Assembly (NCBI GenBank): GCA_963281155.1
Contig: CAUJLY010000002.1
Span: 5,146,001 to 5,210,000 of the forward strand
Direction of reading: 5' to 3'
DNA from: Rhabditophanes sp. KR3021
Lineage: Eukaryota > Nematoda > Chromadorea > Rhabditida > Alloionematidae
Length of the DNA: 64,000 bases
How positions within the stretch are numbered: position 1 is the first letter of the stretch; the number at the start of each line of letters is the position of its first letter. Shown one piece after another: positions 22,201 through 32,712 of the stretch. The position numbers were made by a program, and so were the translations under genes. The notes below the pieces were generated by a model. That model was not told the origin of the DNA, did no database searches, and was given only the letters and a program-made list of their open reading frames with translations.

Positions 22201-22850
22201 ACTTCATTGACAGGAGCAGCTTCAACTTGAAACAATTTTTCTCCTATTTCCCTAGCTCTGTCTCTGTTAAAGTTAGTCCAATGAATTTCGTTGCCACTTC
22301 CTGTTCTGATGCTTCCATGTTTCCCATTACTTTTGATAAGTTCTCGTAGTTTCCTATCTTGATCGTTCTGTCTCAAAAACTCGTCATGAACAAACTTTGG
22401 TGCAATATCTTTTAAAGTAATTTTTTCATTGACAACTGCAGTGTTTGAACTCTTAAAGATCAATTCATTGAACTTCTTCAATCCAATCAACTGCCTTATT
22501 ACGAGGATACATTTAGCGATGGAGTTAATTAGCTTTCCAGCCATTTCATCACTCTTGTCAGCCCAATTCAACTTAGACTTCAACATCGTAATCAAGTCCT
22601 TTGAAACAAGGCCATCGTTACTTTCCACAGGAGACATGTTCTGAAAGTTTTTGAGAAAGGAAAGAACATACTTGTAAATTTTAGTGTTATCTTCAACTGC
22701 TGTTAGCAAAATCAAACTTTCAACACATCCTTTCATGTTGTCAAAGGCAGTTAATAGAACAATAGCTTGTGGATCGCCAAGTGCTATAGAAAATAGAGCG
22801 GCCTTTCGAAACTCTTCGTAAATCGAAGCATGGGATTCACAATCAACCAT
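13205..22850 (-). CDS. ascc-3: ASCC3-type double-cassette Ski2-like DNA/RNA helicase (two frame breaks)
   Basis: Six exons: 22850-20857, 20395-18147, 18053-17797, 16028-15707, 15667-15328 and 14213-13205, about 2,050 residues. Cassette 1 has [10 protein letters not shown] (Walker A), DEVHLL (Walker B), SATLP, then [12 protein letters not shown] and the [11 protein letters not shown] motif, followed by a Sec63 domain. Cassette 2 has [35 protein letters not shown] and a second Sec63 domain ending in a Lys-rich tail. Cassette order and inter-domain sequence match ASCC3 rather than BRR2. ASCC3 unwinds DNA for alkylation repair and splits collided ribosomes. Two single-base breaks occur inside exons: one base is missing near 17966 (after NKDP) and one extra near 14016 (before DIKKNFY). 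With homology intact on both sides, assembly error is more likely than a pseudogene. Introns 3 and 5 each carry an antisense GIY-YIG copy. Confidence 0.9.
14426..15277 (+). pseudogene. Intron-nested zinc-finger/GIY-YIG nuclease-like gene, copy 1
   Basis: Lies inside ascc-3 intron 5 (14214-15327), antisense to it. From the ATG at 14426 the protein is nearly complete: an N-terminal helical part ([15 protein letters not shown]), a C2HC zinc-finger-like motif (CTHCKLV, then AKHIQSRIC), then a GIY-YIG-type core with [18 protein letters not shown], an Arg and His after it (VRIIQHPQ), the helix [11 protein letters not shown] and the probable catalytic Glu in [13 protein letters not shown]. The resemblance is to the LEM-3/ANKLE1 type of GIY-YIG. 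Two breaks are visible: a one-base shift in the A-run at 14459-14464 and an in-frame TAG at 14804. AATAAA lies just after the stop, 50 nt from the host 5' splice site. Confidence 0.75.
16103..17717 (+). pseudogene. Intron-nested zinc-finger/GIY-YIG nuclease-like gene, copy 2
   Basis: Lies in ascc-3 intron 3 (16029-17796), antisense to the host. An N-terminal exon ([15 protein letters not shown]) is joined by a GTAACT...TTTTAG intron to [20 protein letters not shown], then [15 protein letters not shown], then a part matching copy 1 ([13 protein letters not shown]). A middle region of about 150 residues absent from copy 1 follows, then the C2HC motif ([16 protein letters not shown]) and the GIY-YIG core ([40 protein letters not shown]). 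Breaks: a one-base shift near 16418, shifts around 17060-17100 and a shift near 17590, after which [13 protein letters not shown] continues in another frame. It is decayed but clearly homologous to copy 1 to the last codon. Confidence 0.75.
20525..20700 (+). other. Possible relic of an intron-nested coding insert
   Basis: Lies in ascc-3 intron 1 (20396-20856). On the strand opposite the host, about 50 codons are open ([17 protein letters not shown], then [13 protein letters not shown]). The [12 protein letters not shown] start is reminiscent of the copy in pll-1 intron 8 ([15 protein letters not shown]). The similarity is too short to assign with confidence. Confidence 0.25.
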
Positions 22851-23667
22851 GATTAAGCTACAAATAGGTAAAATGTTAGGTAAACTGTTTAATGCATGAT
22901 TAAGGATGCATCGGTCGACTGATACACGTTGTCGGTTTGATTTTTTAAAACTTTATTATATACCGTCCAACGACGAAATGGTTGGGTTAGGATGTCTTTA
23001 GAAAAGGAATAAATAAAAGGAATACATTAGATATTGCTAATGAAGTCTTAATTATTTAAAAATACAATAATTATTGTTTTAATAGAATGAAAATATAAAC
23101 GTGTTTTATGAAATTTCTCTTAGAATATTGGGTTTATACGAATGATTCGAATCTCTTAACAAAGAACGGAACTTTCGAAATAAATTGTCCAACCAAATTT
23201 TAAAATGATATCATCTAGTAGATTTCAAAATATGCATACCATTTACTTGTTATATTTATATAACTCAACATATTTTTATTTTCAACATAAATAATGATAA
23301 TTAGTGCAATCAAATTAAAATTTAAGGGATAGTAATAATAATGGCAACTGTCCAAAATGATGGTGTAATTGGTAATTGCAAATTATTCGAATTTATAAGA
23401 TGATGAGATAAAGCATTTCCACATATTTATTACTATGCCATTCTACAGCTTGTCAACCATGAATCAGAAGTGTCTTCCTCAAAACTGCCATGGTCTGCTG
23501 AACGGTTTTAACATTGTATTTTGGTTATTTCTTCGTCGTTCGACTCCACTAACTAATATCAGTTGTGAATTTGTTCAGTTAACGCGATAAATCACCCCTT
23601 CCCTACATCCATGACGGGTAACTATTATGCGATTGAATAACCGAATCAGTCTAGCTTAGATCTGCAG
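22851..23667. other. Intergenic, AT-rich
   Basis: Upstream region of ascc-3. A 43-codon ORF on the plus strand from 23459 (MNQKCLPQNCHGLL) could be a first exon of the next gene, but no donor joins it convincingly. Nothing else is seen. Confidence 0.4.
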
Positions 23668-24162
23668 ATTACCTTTTCAAACAAATTTAAAGTGGGCTCA
23701 AGTGGCTTGATCGAGTCATTTGCAAGCACTTACGACAATTTAAATGAAAGTGTAACTTGTCATATGAATGAACTTGGTGCATTTGATTTTGTGGGAACTA
23801 TAGATTCCAAAACAGAATCATCAACGAAGCTTATTGTAACATTTGGGTTAAATTTAACGGATTCTGTTTTTCAAAAGAGTGTACTCAGAACGTGTTATTT
23901 GCATGTCACAAAAAAGAGTAGAAAAACTAATGTGGAACTTCAAATATACACGAAATTGTGAAAGCAAGTGAAATTGAAAGAAGTTTATTATATAAAATCT
24001 GCATATATACTGGCCATCTTATTTGGGAAATGGAAAATGTCTAATAAAGTTTTGAAGGTCAGATACAAAGACGATATCATTTATGATAATAATTCTTCCG
24101 TGAACGTTCGCAATTGCTCTTACATTGACAAATTTGAAGATGGAGATGAAACTGTCGATTGA
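23668..24162 (+). other. Hypothetical gene fragment in two frames
   Basis: After a GATCTGCAG acceptor, about 97 codons are open to a TGA at 23961 (ITFSNKFKVGSSGLIESF, VTCHMNELGAFDFVG, LRTCYLHVTKK). A second open stretch in another frame (23968-24162) ends NVRNCSYIDKFEDGDETVD. Together they look like a secreted, beta-rich, Cys-containing protein of about 160 residues broken by a frame change; no start exon or signal peptide was found. No family is recognised. Confidence 0.3.
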
Positions 24163-24692
24163 TTAAATTAAAGGAAGGCTCCATAAGCTTTACAATTGAG
24201 TTTCAAAATCTGGCTAATCTCATATATGTTATCAATTTCAAGAATGCTTAAAAATAAACGCACAATTCATTTTTTACTATTTTGCAAATATAACAATTTT
24301 TACATACTTCAAATCTATTCTTCCCGGTAAATAATTTTAGCACACCATTTACTGACTTTATAATTTTTTAACATAACTTCTACTGATTAGAGATAATAGT
24401 TCTAACTAAAGATGAGTGACTTTTAAAACAAATTCAGAATCAGCAGGCATTGAATATTATTGCATTGCAAATATTTTAAAGCCATAACTATGAGATAAAA
24501 TAATTTTTAATCTGAACTTGAGTAGTATAAGCTATACCGGATTTAAATCAACTAGAAACATTATCTTACAGATGGTATTTATGATGGATAGCAGATAATA
24601 TAAATATTATTGGTAATGAACTATACTTTGAATTATATTTATATTTAATAATTGTTCTACTCAGCTCTTTCGCTTGTTTTACTGGCTTTTTA
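24163..24692. other. Intergenic, AT-rich
   Basis: Nothing coding on either strand; it lies between two convergent 3' ends. Confidence 0.5.
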
Positions 24693-25381
24693 TTAAATTT
24701 TGTTCATTGGATTGTCAGGCGATTTCATCCATTCTTTTTTTATGAGATGTCTCATTTGAGATACTCTGAAAGTCGGCATTGAAGATTTGTAAGAAGGCAG
24801 TTTGGCGGTTTCAAATTGATCGTAAGTCATCGGAAGTTTAGGCACAACATCTAGAGTTGTTGAGCTACCTCCGAAGCTAAGAACTTCTAATGCATTGTCG
24901 GTATTTCCAGTCCAGACATCTTCTGTCACGATTCCATTTAAGTTTTCTTCAACAACAGAAGGAATTGTTATTTTTCCACGCTTCTTCATCATCTTATGCT
25001 CATGTTCTTGTTTTTCTTCATCTTTTTTTTCACTTTCCAGTAAAATATGATGTCTTGTGACTTTGGCTGCTGATTCGCTTTCTTTAATACTAATTTTAGA
25101 CATTTCCAGATCATACAGAATTTTAGCTTCTTTCTTTTTCTCTTCTGCTAAATGCTTCTTTGCTTCTTCCATAGCCTAAAAATACTTATGTGATGTTGAT
25201 CAGATTAAATAAATAATAAACTTACTTTTTTCTTCATTCTTTTGGCAGTCAAATCATCCTCCCACGATGCATCTTCTTTGGCTTTTACCTTCTTTTCATT
25301 TTCAATAGCGTTTTTCTCAGCTTGTTTTGCTTTGTTTGATACCCGTGCTCTGGTATTTTCTCCGTTGAAGCTTTTACCCAT
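24693..25381 (-). CDS. CCDC124 family protein
   Basis: Two exons, 25381-25226 and 25175-24693, encode 212 residues. The protein starts MGKSFNGENTRARVSNKAKQ, has a long charged coiled coil (residues about 20-100), and ends with the conserved block RVSQMRHLIKKEW followed by SPDNPMN, which is diagnostic for CCDC124. The human protein (also about 220 residues) binds the ribosome, protects idle ribosomes and concentrates at the midbody. Start, length and both conserved ends agree with the family. It is convergent with nothing nearby and has its own AT-rich flanks. Confidence 0.9.
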
Positions 25382-25556
25382 TATAGACGTACAATAATTT
25401 TAATGAAAACTTTATTACAATAAACAATATGTGTAATGTATTTCAAAACAAAAAAAGGATGGAATAAAAAGTATTGTAATTCTGTGCAAAGTGATTCTTT
25501 CCCAACAAGCATACACTTTTGTTTCATTCGTTTTAGGATGAACTTTTTTCCAAACA

Positions 25557-26824
25557 CTAAGGGGTTAATGCGAATGATGTTAATAAAAGAGTACTATTAC
25601 AAGGATTAATTGATCTGATTGATATACGACTGAGAGATGTGAATTTTACTTTACATTCAGTTAGGGGAGATTTCAACTCTATACTTGCAATTAAATTACT
25701 TTTTTCGTCATGGAACTCCACAACAAATGAACTATTTTCATCAAAGGCACATTTAATTTGAAGATTCATTTCAACTTCCTCCTTTTCCTTTATCTTCAAA
25801 GAAAACAAATCAACTGTTTTTCCATTCAAAACAATTCCACCTTCCTTGTTTATTTGAGCATACGTTTTGTCATCAGCACTGCAAAGTATAGGCTGAAGAG
25901 TTCCTTTTGCATAGCAGAAATTCCTTCCTTCGAATCCGCAATTAAAGGTAGTTGAAATTGGAAGTTTCCTGATAGGCCTGGTCGGTAAATACTTTGAAAT
26001 TAGATTGTAAAACTTGTCATTTTGCTTGAGAATACAAACACCCTCATGGCATTCAACTAACCACCCTGGAGCAAACAAGGCAGCACTCATGTTGCGCTTC
26101 TTGATTTCAAGCATTGCAACGTTCACATTAAAACCGCCACCTATAATAGATAACGGTTAAACACATCCTATTCATTAACAATAGATCGATGGCTCAGGAC
26201 CCAGTTCGATTTCGTACAAACTAACCCCCAAAAGTGCCTCTGTCGAAGCAATCAATGCCGACAAATATCTTAGAACTATTTTCAGCACCTGCCATTTTGA
26301 TGGAGTAATCTAATCTATCTGGATTCCAATTGTAGTTCAGAAAAATGCCATCACAGACATCGTAAAAACATTTGTTTAATGAATTCAACTCATTTTGCCA
26401 CTTTAAGGCTCCACTCTTCAAAACACTATCGTACCAAATAACGACATTTTTAGAGTCGGAAGATTTAAGGCCAAGAGTTAGCATTTCCAAAAAATACATC
26501 ATTAAATTCACTTGCTCCGCAGTTAATGGATTTTCGATATTAATTAGCCATCCATCAAAGTTGTAGATTTGTGTGACCTTGATTAGACAAGAAACAATTT
26601 GCTCAACTGTCTCTTCATTCTTCAAGAACTCACTGCACCCACTTACACCGTCATTCCATTCAGTAATAAAAGTGCCAATAATTTTAGTTCCGTGAAGATG
26701 GGCATTATTAATCCAAGTTGCAGGTGGAATTGTAACCATATGGTGGGAAAAATAATTGAATATATCAACATTGCTCCAATGATTCACCACGAAGGGTTCT
26801 TCTGTCAGTTCACATCCTTCAAAT
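25557..26824 (-). CDS. Cytosolic endo-beta-N-acetylglucosaminidase (GH85, ENGase), N-terminus missing
   Basis: Cleaves the chitobiose core of free or misfolded-glycoprotein N-glycans in the cytosol. Exons 26824-26226 and 26140-25557 give 393 codons. The sequence FSHHMVTIPPATWINNA, GTFITEWNDG and DGWLINIENPL matches GH85; NIEN holds the catalytic Asn/Glu pair. WYDSVLKSGALKWQNELN, NYNW and ALFAPGW follow, then a beta-sandwich C-terminal part. The first exon begins mid-codon after CTATTTTAG, at a point that in human ENGase lies well inside the barrel. I found no upstream exon or ATG before the divergent mier-1 starts at 27046, only about 220 nt away. So the start is either a very small missed exon or the gene is truncated. 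Confidence 0.85.
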
Positions 26825-27045
26825 CTAAAATAGTAAACACTTATTTATTCTGTTTTGCTTTGTTTATTTTAGTTTTTACTTTTAAATAAACTTTTCACCA
26901 AAAGTCTGTGTGAAATTGACAACAGATTACCAAGGAAGTTAATTGGCATTCCAAATAGATATTATACATATTATAATATATTTGTATATTAGCTCATAAT
27001 AATTGATACTCATTAGTTACCACTTGACTGCTATTTTTATACATA

Positions 27046-28244
27046 ATGAATCCTAGTAAACAAGATCAGGATGCAATCAGAGATGAGGTTGAGGATATAG
27101 AATATCAAGAGGAGGCGTACGAGGACGATGAAGGTTAGTTTGAATAATTGATTGTTATAATATTGTTTCAGCTACTCTCGCCGAAGAGGAAACACTATCC
27201 GATGAAGACTTTGACGACGAATTAAGAGATCTCCAAGAGGATGGTGAACTAACAGTTGAACAATTGAGAAGCAAATATTATGGCGGAGCTCCGGAGCAAG
27301 ACAATGTACTAAGTGTGTCAACAGTATTACATGAAACAAATAACCATTTATCTGTATCTGGAGAAGATGATCTAGCCTTTGATGAGGAAGATGATGTAGA
27401 TTACGTAGAGGAACATGTATCGCATTACAGACTCATTAAAGTTGGTGATGAATTTCAGGCGGTTATTCCACAATTGCAAAAAAAAACTCTCCTTGGTAAG
27501 CGCAAATTTGATGAAGAAAACACTGCTGCTGTAATAGCTTCTGATGGATTAAAAATTTGGGAACCTACAGATAAACTAACTGATGAACAGATTAAAAGTT
27601 TTATCATCTTGACTCTGGGCAATGAGTCCACTAATTGTTTAAAACAAGAGCAACTTTACCAACTGCTGTATCTTTCTCATTATCAACTTGATGTTGCCTC
27701 TCAATTATATCCAGAACATGCTCCGACTGGCCATTATCCTTCTAAAACAATTCCCCCACATGGCATTTTTGTACCCTTTACTGAAGCAGAATATAAACTA
27801 TTTGAAAATGGGTTAGGTGAACATGAAAAGAACTTCTTTAAAATACACAAGGAATTTTTACCTAATAGAAGCGTCGGGGAATTGGTTTACGAATATTACT
27901 TCTGGAAGAAGACAGTTAGGTATGGTAATTTCTTTGGCGCAGTAAAAGCTGAACATCAACATCAAAGAGAGTTAAAAGCAGCAAGAAAATTGGAAAGAAT
28001 CCAAAGGAATCACGAGAGGAATATTCTATCGGATGCGGAACCTACTACAACTCCGTCATACACTGAAGACGAATCGAGTCAATCTGTAGAGGCCAACGCC
28101 GAATATGCACAACATTTGGAAAATGGTGTAATTACTACTGAAGATGAATCGAGTCAATCTGTAGGCACCGGCATACAATATTCACAACATTCAGAAAATG
28201 AAGTGATCACTACTGAAGAAGACATTGATAGCCCTCTTGATTAA
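27046..28244 (+). CDS. mier-1: MIER1-family ELM2-SANT chromatin corepressor
   Basis: Exons 27046-27133 and 27172-28244 encode 386 residues. The N-terminus is strongly acidic (EDIEYQEEAYEDDE). An ELM2-like region follows (VGDEFQAVIPQLQ to about residue 230), then a SANT domain (FTEAEYKLFENGLGEHEKN, VGELVYEYYFWKKTVRYG). The MIER order of acidic region, ELM2 and SANT is clear. ELM2-SANT proteins recruit and activate class I histone deacetylases in the nucleus. The C-terminus carries a tandem duplication of about 29 residues, each copy starting TEDESSQSV and ending VITT. Confidence 0.85.
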
Positions 28245-28322
28245 TTTTTTGCTAAATAGGCTTTGATTAATTAGATCTTCATTTAAAACCTTTTCACATT
28301 ATTTGGTTTAACTTCATTTAAC

Positions 28323-28505
28323 TTACTCATCCTGTTTAACATAACCACCTTTAAAATCATGACTTAATAAAACTTTTCCTCGCGTTTCGTCATCACTTTC
28401 CTTGTACACATCATCCAATGCCTCTCCAACATCATTTAAGGCTGGAATAAAGTTGGTGTCGGATATAGAATCCACAAATTGCTTCACCTTATCAAAATAA
28501 ATCAT
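28323..28505 (-). CDS. Hypothetical 60-residue acidic protein
   Basis: The ATG at 28505 comes right after a TATTTAG acceptor, as expected for trans-splicing or a short 5' UTR intron. The product reads MIYFDKVKQFVDSIS, FIPALNDVGEALDDVYK and ends DFKGGYVKQDE. It is convergent with mier-1 (79 nt between stops) and close to the CNPY2 gene, which it follows on the same strand. No family is recognised. Confidence 0.5.
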   Translation of the reverse strand: MIYFDKVKQFVDSISDTNFIPALNDVGEALDDVYKESDDETRGKVLLSHDFKGGYVKQDE

Positions 28506-28683
28506 TCTAAATACATAATTAAGGCGATTATTAACAGCTTTAAGAAAGTATAAAATATGTCGATAAAACAACTGCAGAGAATATTAAACACATATGTAAA
28601 ACATTGCACAAAAATATTAAACGATCGATACAATTTTGAAACACAACTTTATTGAAAGAAAAAATTCAATTAAAAAATACGTT

Positions 28684-29281
28684 CTAAAGTTCGTTCTTAT
28701 CTTCTTTTACTGTAACATCTTCCTTGTTTTCATCATACTCAACTGTGTCTTCTTCTTGACAGAAGTTTTTCTCACTATAACAAAAACCTTTTCCAACTTC
28801 CTCATTACCTTCCTTCTTACGCAAATAGTCAACAATTTCTTCAGAATAATCTTCTAACAATTCGTGGCATTGGGTAGAAAGACTGTAATTGTTTTGGGAT
28901 TCTTCCGGAGCGGAGGATTTTAATGAAGTCCTAGGGATATACCCTCGCTTCTTTGTAATAGGATGTTCTCCCAAAACATAAACAAGATTCTTAGTGCAAA
29001 TACTCTCAGTTACTTCCATGACATTAATCTCAGAACGAGCATAGTTGATCTAAATCATCATATATTAAGTGTGAAATCCTTCTTACCGATTTCAGAACTT
29101 GATTGCCATGAGGGTCAACACGGAAACTTCCTACTTCCAAAGTCTTGGAAGGATCCTCATTCTGAATTAGTTTTTCACTTTCTCTTAAAATCATTAAACA
29201 GGCACTACATTTGATATCAGTCGTTTTTTGGAAACTCATACAACGAGCCAAAACAAAAACAGTTAACAGAGCTTTGAGCAT
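28684..29281 (-). CDS. Canopy-2-like ER saposin-fold protein
   Basis: Exons 29281-29087 and 29049-28684 encode 186 residues. A signal peptide (MLKALLTVFVLARCMSF) is followed by the Canopy pattern: CSACLMILRESEKLI, VGSFRVDPHGNQV, NYARSEINVMEVTESIC, and later Cys pairs at STQCHELLEDY and FCYSEKNFC. CNPY2 is an ER-resident saposin-like chaperone. The C-terminus is acidic and ends DKNEL, a likely KDEL-type ER retention signal. Six Cys for three disulphides are present. Confidence 0.9.
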
Positions 29282-29699
29282 ATTTGCAATAAATGTATTT
29301 AAAAGAGCTAACTTGCTTCTTTAGCAAACCTAAATGTAAGTGTGACACGTCACAGCTATGTCACCTTTATTTAATCGACTGTACGACCATTTAAATGCAG
29401 CGTCTATTCAAATTTGATCTAAACTAACAAATTCCAAAAGGTGTCAAAAATGATTGCAAAAAGGCAGTTAAAACATTTATTAAAGTAGTAATTAAAGCAG
29501 TTGATGACGAAGGTAATGTTATTTTACGTCTATAAAGATACCAAAGCTTAATAAAAATCCTTTATCAACTGATATGTCCTTTTCAAAAGCTTAAATTGCA
29601 CCTTTTCCACCATTATTGTCTTTCATGTCCTAATAATGAACTAAAGGATTACATATTCTTTTGCATCTTATTCACATATGTAATTCAAGCATTTCTACA
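29282..29699. other. Intergenic; divergent promoter region
   Basis: Between the CNPY2 start and a small plus-strand ORF. GACACGTCAC about 60 nt upstream of CNPY2 (29343-29352) resembles a CRE/UPRE-type core (ACGTCA), which would suit an ER-chaperone gene, but this is a single weak match. Confidence 0.3.
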
Positions 29700-29876
29700 A
29701 TGGTTAGTAAGAGAGTAGATTTGATTATTGTTGTAAGCCTATTTATTCTATTTTCTATTGTTGGTTTGAGCATAATTGCTTGTTACTTTAGATTTCGATG
29801 GGTTAAGGACAGGCAACAAACTCAACTAACTACCTCAAGAGAAAGAAGAAATTTACAAATTGCACAATACATTTGA
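29700..29876 (+). CDS. Small single-pass membrane protein, 58 residues
   Basis: Starts MVSKRVDLIIVVSLF, has one transmembrane segment (residues about 8-30) and a basic cytosolic-type tail with FRFRWVKDRQQ and TSRERRNLQIA. A polyadenylation-like AATAAA follows 30 nt after the stop. No family is recognised; small size keeps the confidence modest. Confidence 0.45.
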   Translation: MVSKRVDLIIVVSLFILFSIVGLSIIACYFRFRWVKDRQQTQLTTSRERRNLQIAQYI

Positions 29877-29962
29877 AACTATCACTATTTAAATTTTTTA
29901 CTATTTAATAAAACTGTATACCATAATCTATTAAGTAATGTTGAATATTTATTTATCAATAA

Positions 29963-30259
29963 TCATAAATGAAACTCAGGCATCTTTTTACCCAACCCGA
30001 ATAGTGTGTCGTCGGAATTCACAATAGTAGCATCAGTAAGTATATCTTGAACCGATCCGTCTTCTGGAACATTGACTGCTGCTTTAGAATCTTCTTTCTT
30101 CATTTAATCGGGCCCAGTTTTTCTTTCTTGTTACTCAAACTAACTTCCTTTAATATTTCTTAATTAATAACGAATGGTAAATTATCTTAACTTACTCCTT
30201 CCAGTTAATTCTTGTTTATAGGAAGGAGATGTAGCTAAATCTTCTGCCGTAAAAGACAT
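29963..30259 (-). CDS. Hypothetical small protein, frame unresolved
   Basis: The ATG at 30259 opens MSFTAEDLATSPSYKQEL and ends at a GTAAGT donor (exon last base 30196). After an AAAG acceptor the sequence reads VSLSNKKEKLGPIK, then one frame away KKEDSKAAVNVPEDG and ILTDATIVNSDDTLFGLG to the stop at 29963. The pieces look like one protein of about 85 residues, but the exon joint and one position near 30102 do not keep the frame. No family is recognised. Confidence 0.35.
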
Positions 30260-30577
30260 AACTATTTCTTTTTTAGCAGCAGAAAATACCTCGATTTTTA
30301 CCGGCGAAAAAACAGTTCATCCTCTAGATCTGGTCTTCGAAACTTGTGAATACACACGTCGACAAATCAAAACTAAACAATAATTAATTGTGAACTACTT
30401 TTTGAGTAAAATTTAAATAAAACATAACATAAATGAAGAAATAATAAAAATTACACTTTTTGTTTATTTAAATGCTCTACCTAAGAATGCAAATTAAAAT
30501 TCTTTGGATACAAAGTTAATTATATTCATTGAATAAAAAATTATTTTTCTTCCAATACAAAGTCAATATTTTGTGAG

Positions 30578-31927
30578 TTAATATTTTTCGACAAGAACTC
30601 CAACTCCATGGCCTCCTGCAGCGCAAGCGGCAATTACGGCATATCTTCCATTTTCATTCTTAAGACGAGTGGCTGCGTGGGATAGAAGTCTGATTCCAGT
30701 AGCTGCAAAAGGATGTCCGATACTAAGACTTCCGCCGTACAGATTCATTTTCTCCATTGGAATTCTTCCGAATTTCTCCTTTCTCTTCATTTGAGTTTGA
30801 CAGAAATGGTCGCTGTCCATGGCATTCAAATTAGCCAACAATTGACCACTGAAAGCTTCATGGATCTCCCAAACATCAATATCTTCCAAAGTTAATCCAT
30901 TCTTCTCCAAGATCTTTGGGATTACATATGCAGGTGATAGCAATAGCTGGTCTTTTGGATCTTGAGCAACGTAGAGGTAATCTCTAAGATATGCCATTGG
31001 CTTGTAACCATTCTTCTTGGCATAATCTTCGGATGTAATAAGAGCAGCTGAAGCACCGTCAGTTAAGAATGATGCGTTACCGGCGGTAACTGTTCCATGT
31101 GGCTTTATAAATGCTGGCTTTAACTTGGCTAGCTTTTCGATTGGTGTGATTCTGATTCCATTGTCGTGAGATAAAGTGTGAGCCTTTTTACCGGGAACAA
31201 ACATAGGTACGACATCTGTCAATTTACCTTCTTTTGAGGCTTTATCGGCAAGAGTATGTGATCTTAATGCAAATTCATCCTGCTCTTGTCTGGAAACATT
31301 GAAAGCAGCGGCAAGACGATCTCCACTGTGGCCCATAGTTTCACCAGAAGTAAATTCAGCTACAGCGGGAAGTTCTGGACTCAAAATGTTCTTAATGATG
31401 GTTTGTCCGTAGCCAAGTTTTTGTCCAAGAACTTTAGCTTTATTCAAAGAAAGCATTGCTGAACGGGCTTTTCTATTATATCTGATTGGCACATCTGACA
31501 ACAATTCGGCGCCACCGGCGATACCAGCGTCGCAGTACCCTGTTTGAATTTTAGCAATAATATCTGATGCAGCAACATTCGATGAAATACAGGCAAGAGT
31601 AACAGTATGGGCAGGTATATTATCTGGGAATCCAGCAATAAGAGCGGCTTCTCTAGCTATATTTGAGGTTTTGCACTCTTGAATGACATTTCCACAAGTA
31701 ATGTGCCCAATATCTTCGTATTTGACTCCAGTTCTTTCTACCAATGATTTAAGAGCATGCTTTTGAAGATCTACTGCCATTAAGTCTTTGTAATCTGTTC
31801 CGGAAACAGCGAAAGGAGTTCTTACAGCGTCAATCAAGACTACATTCTTTAAACCACGATTAGGGACATCTTTCTTGCTGGCAAATGTTCTAATAGCAGT
31901 TTTGGCAAATTGTTGTGATCTAAGCAT
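30578..31927 (-). CDS. Mitochondrial trifunctional protein beta subunit (3-ketoacyl-CoA thiolase)
   Basis: Catalyses the last step of long-chain fatty-acid beta-oxidation in the mitochondrial matrix, in complex with the alpha subunit. It has 449 residues from the ATG at 31927, which follows a TTGTTTTTTAG acceptor. The N-terminus ([19 protein letters not shown]) is a mitochondrial presequence. Thiolase landmarks are all present: active-site Cys in [27 protein letters not shown] with the catalytic His, and CAAGGHGVG with the second Cys. Order, length and the HADHB-type ACISSN nucleophile motif identify the family. Single exon; divergent from DDX42 across a 0.75-kb gap. Confidence 0.93.
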   Translation of the reverse strand: MLRSQQFAKTAIRTFASKKDVPNRGLKNVVLIDAVRTPFAVSGTDYKDLMAVDLQKHALKSLVERTGVKYEDIGHITCGNVIQECKTSNIAREAALIAGFPDNIPAHTVTLACISSNVAASDIIAKIQTGYCDAGIAGGAELLSDVPIRYNRKARSAMLSLNKAKVLGQKLGYGQTIIKNILSPELPAVAEFTSGETMGHSGDRLAAAFNVSRQEQDEFALRSHTLADKASKEGKLTDVVPMFVPGKKAHTLSHDNGIRITPIEKLAKLKPAFIKPHGTVTAGNASFLTDGASAALITSEDYAKKNGYKPMAYLRDYLYVAQDPKDQLLLSPAYVIPKILEKNGLTLEDIDVWEIHEAFSGQLLANLNAMDSDHFCQTQMKRKEKFGRIPMEKMNLYGGSLSIGHPFAATGIRLLSHAATRLKNENGRYAVIAACAAGGHGVGVLVEKY

Positions 31928-32681
31928 TATATCTAAAAAACAAATAGTTAGCAAATGACAATAAGAGTAGCAATAAGATAAAGTATGAAAAATAGATTTA
32001 CGGATCAATTAAATCAAACTTTATACTCTGATCAAGAAATACACAATGCATAAATACGCAAATACATATAGCATACGAATACATACTACTTGTCTTTATA
32101 ATAATATGGTGGTCATAATAATTGTTTTAGGTCAACCTTCACACAATCTAACGTATTTATATTATCAAAGAAAGGTAGATACATAGGGAGATATAGTTTG
32201 TAGTATAAAACGGACTTTGAATTTTCATTTAATTTAAAAAATACTAGGCATAATCTTTTTTGTTGATTAGTTTGTCACGAGCAAAAAGCGACATTAAAAA
32301 ACATTCCTAAAAACTACTAATTAATAACAATTGACTATTCATAACAAATAAACAACCTGCAAGACAAAAATAAATAAACAATTACAACATAGACTTGATA
32401 TGTTCCACCTAACATTCAAAATTCTCATTTTTTAAAAGGGAAGCTACATACTTAATATACAAATTTGTTAACTCGCAGGTAATAAGGGATTTATAAAGAT
32501 GGATATTAATAACTGCCAGACTATATCAATTAGATTAGATTTAAAAGTCTGATTATGGTTATTAACAGAAAATATGTGCTTTTCAAAGGAGTACTTCACC
32601 AATTACATTCCTGACAAGATAAACCAATTAGAAATAGAACAAACAAATTTATTTTATAATTCATAGAATAAAGATTGGCAA
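31928..32681. other. Intergenic, divergent promoter region
   Basis: About 0.75 kb of AT-rich DNA between divergent starts of the thiolase and DDX42. No ORF or clear motif is seen. Confidence 0.5.
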
Positions 32682-32712
32682 GATGTCGAATAATTTAAAA
32701 AGACGTAATGAT

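Noticed and set aside
13205..22850. The large helicase as spliceosomal BRR2
   Set aside because: The N-terminal region, the block before the first Walker A, and the C-terminal blocks ([30 protein letters not shown]) fit ASCC3 better than BRR2.
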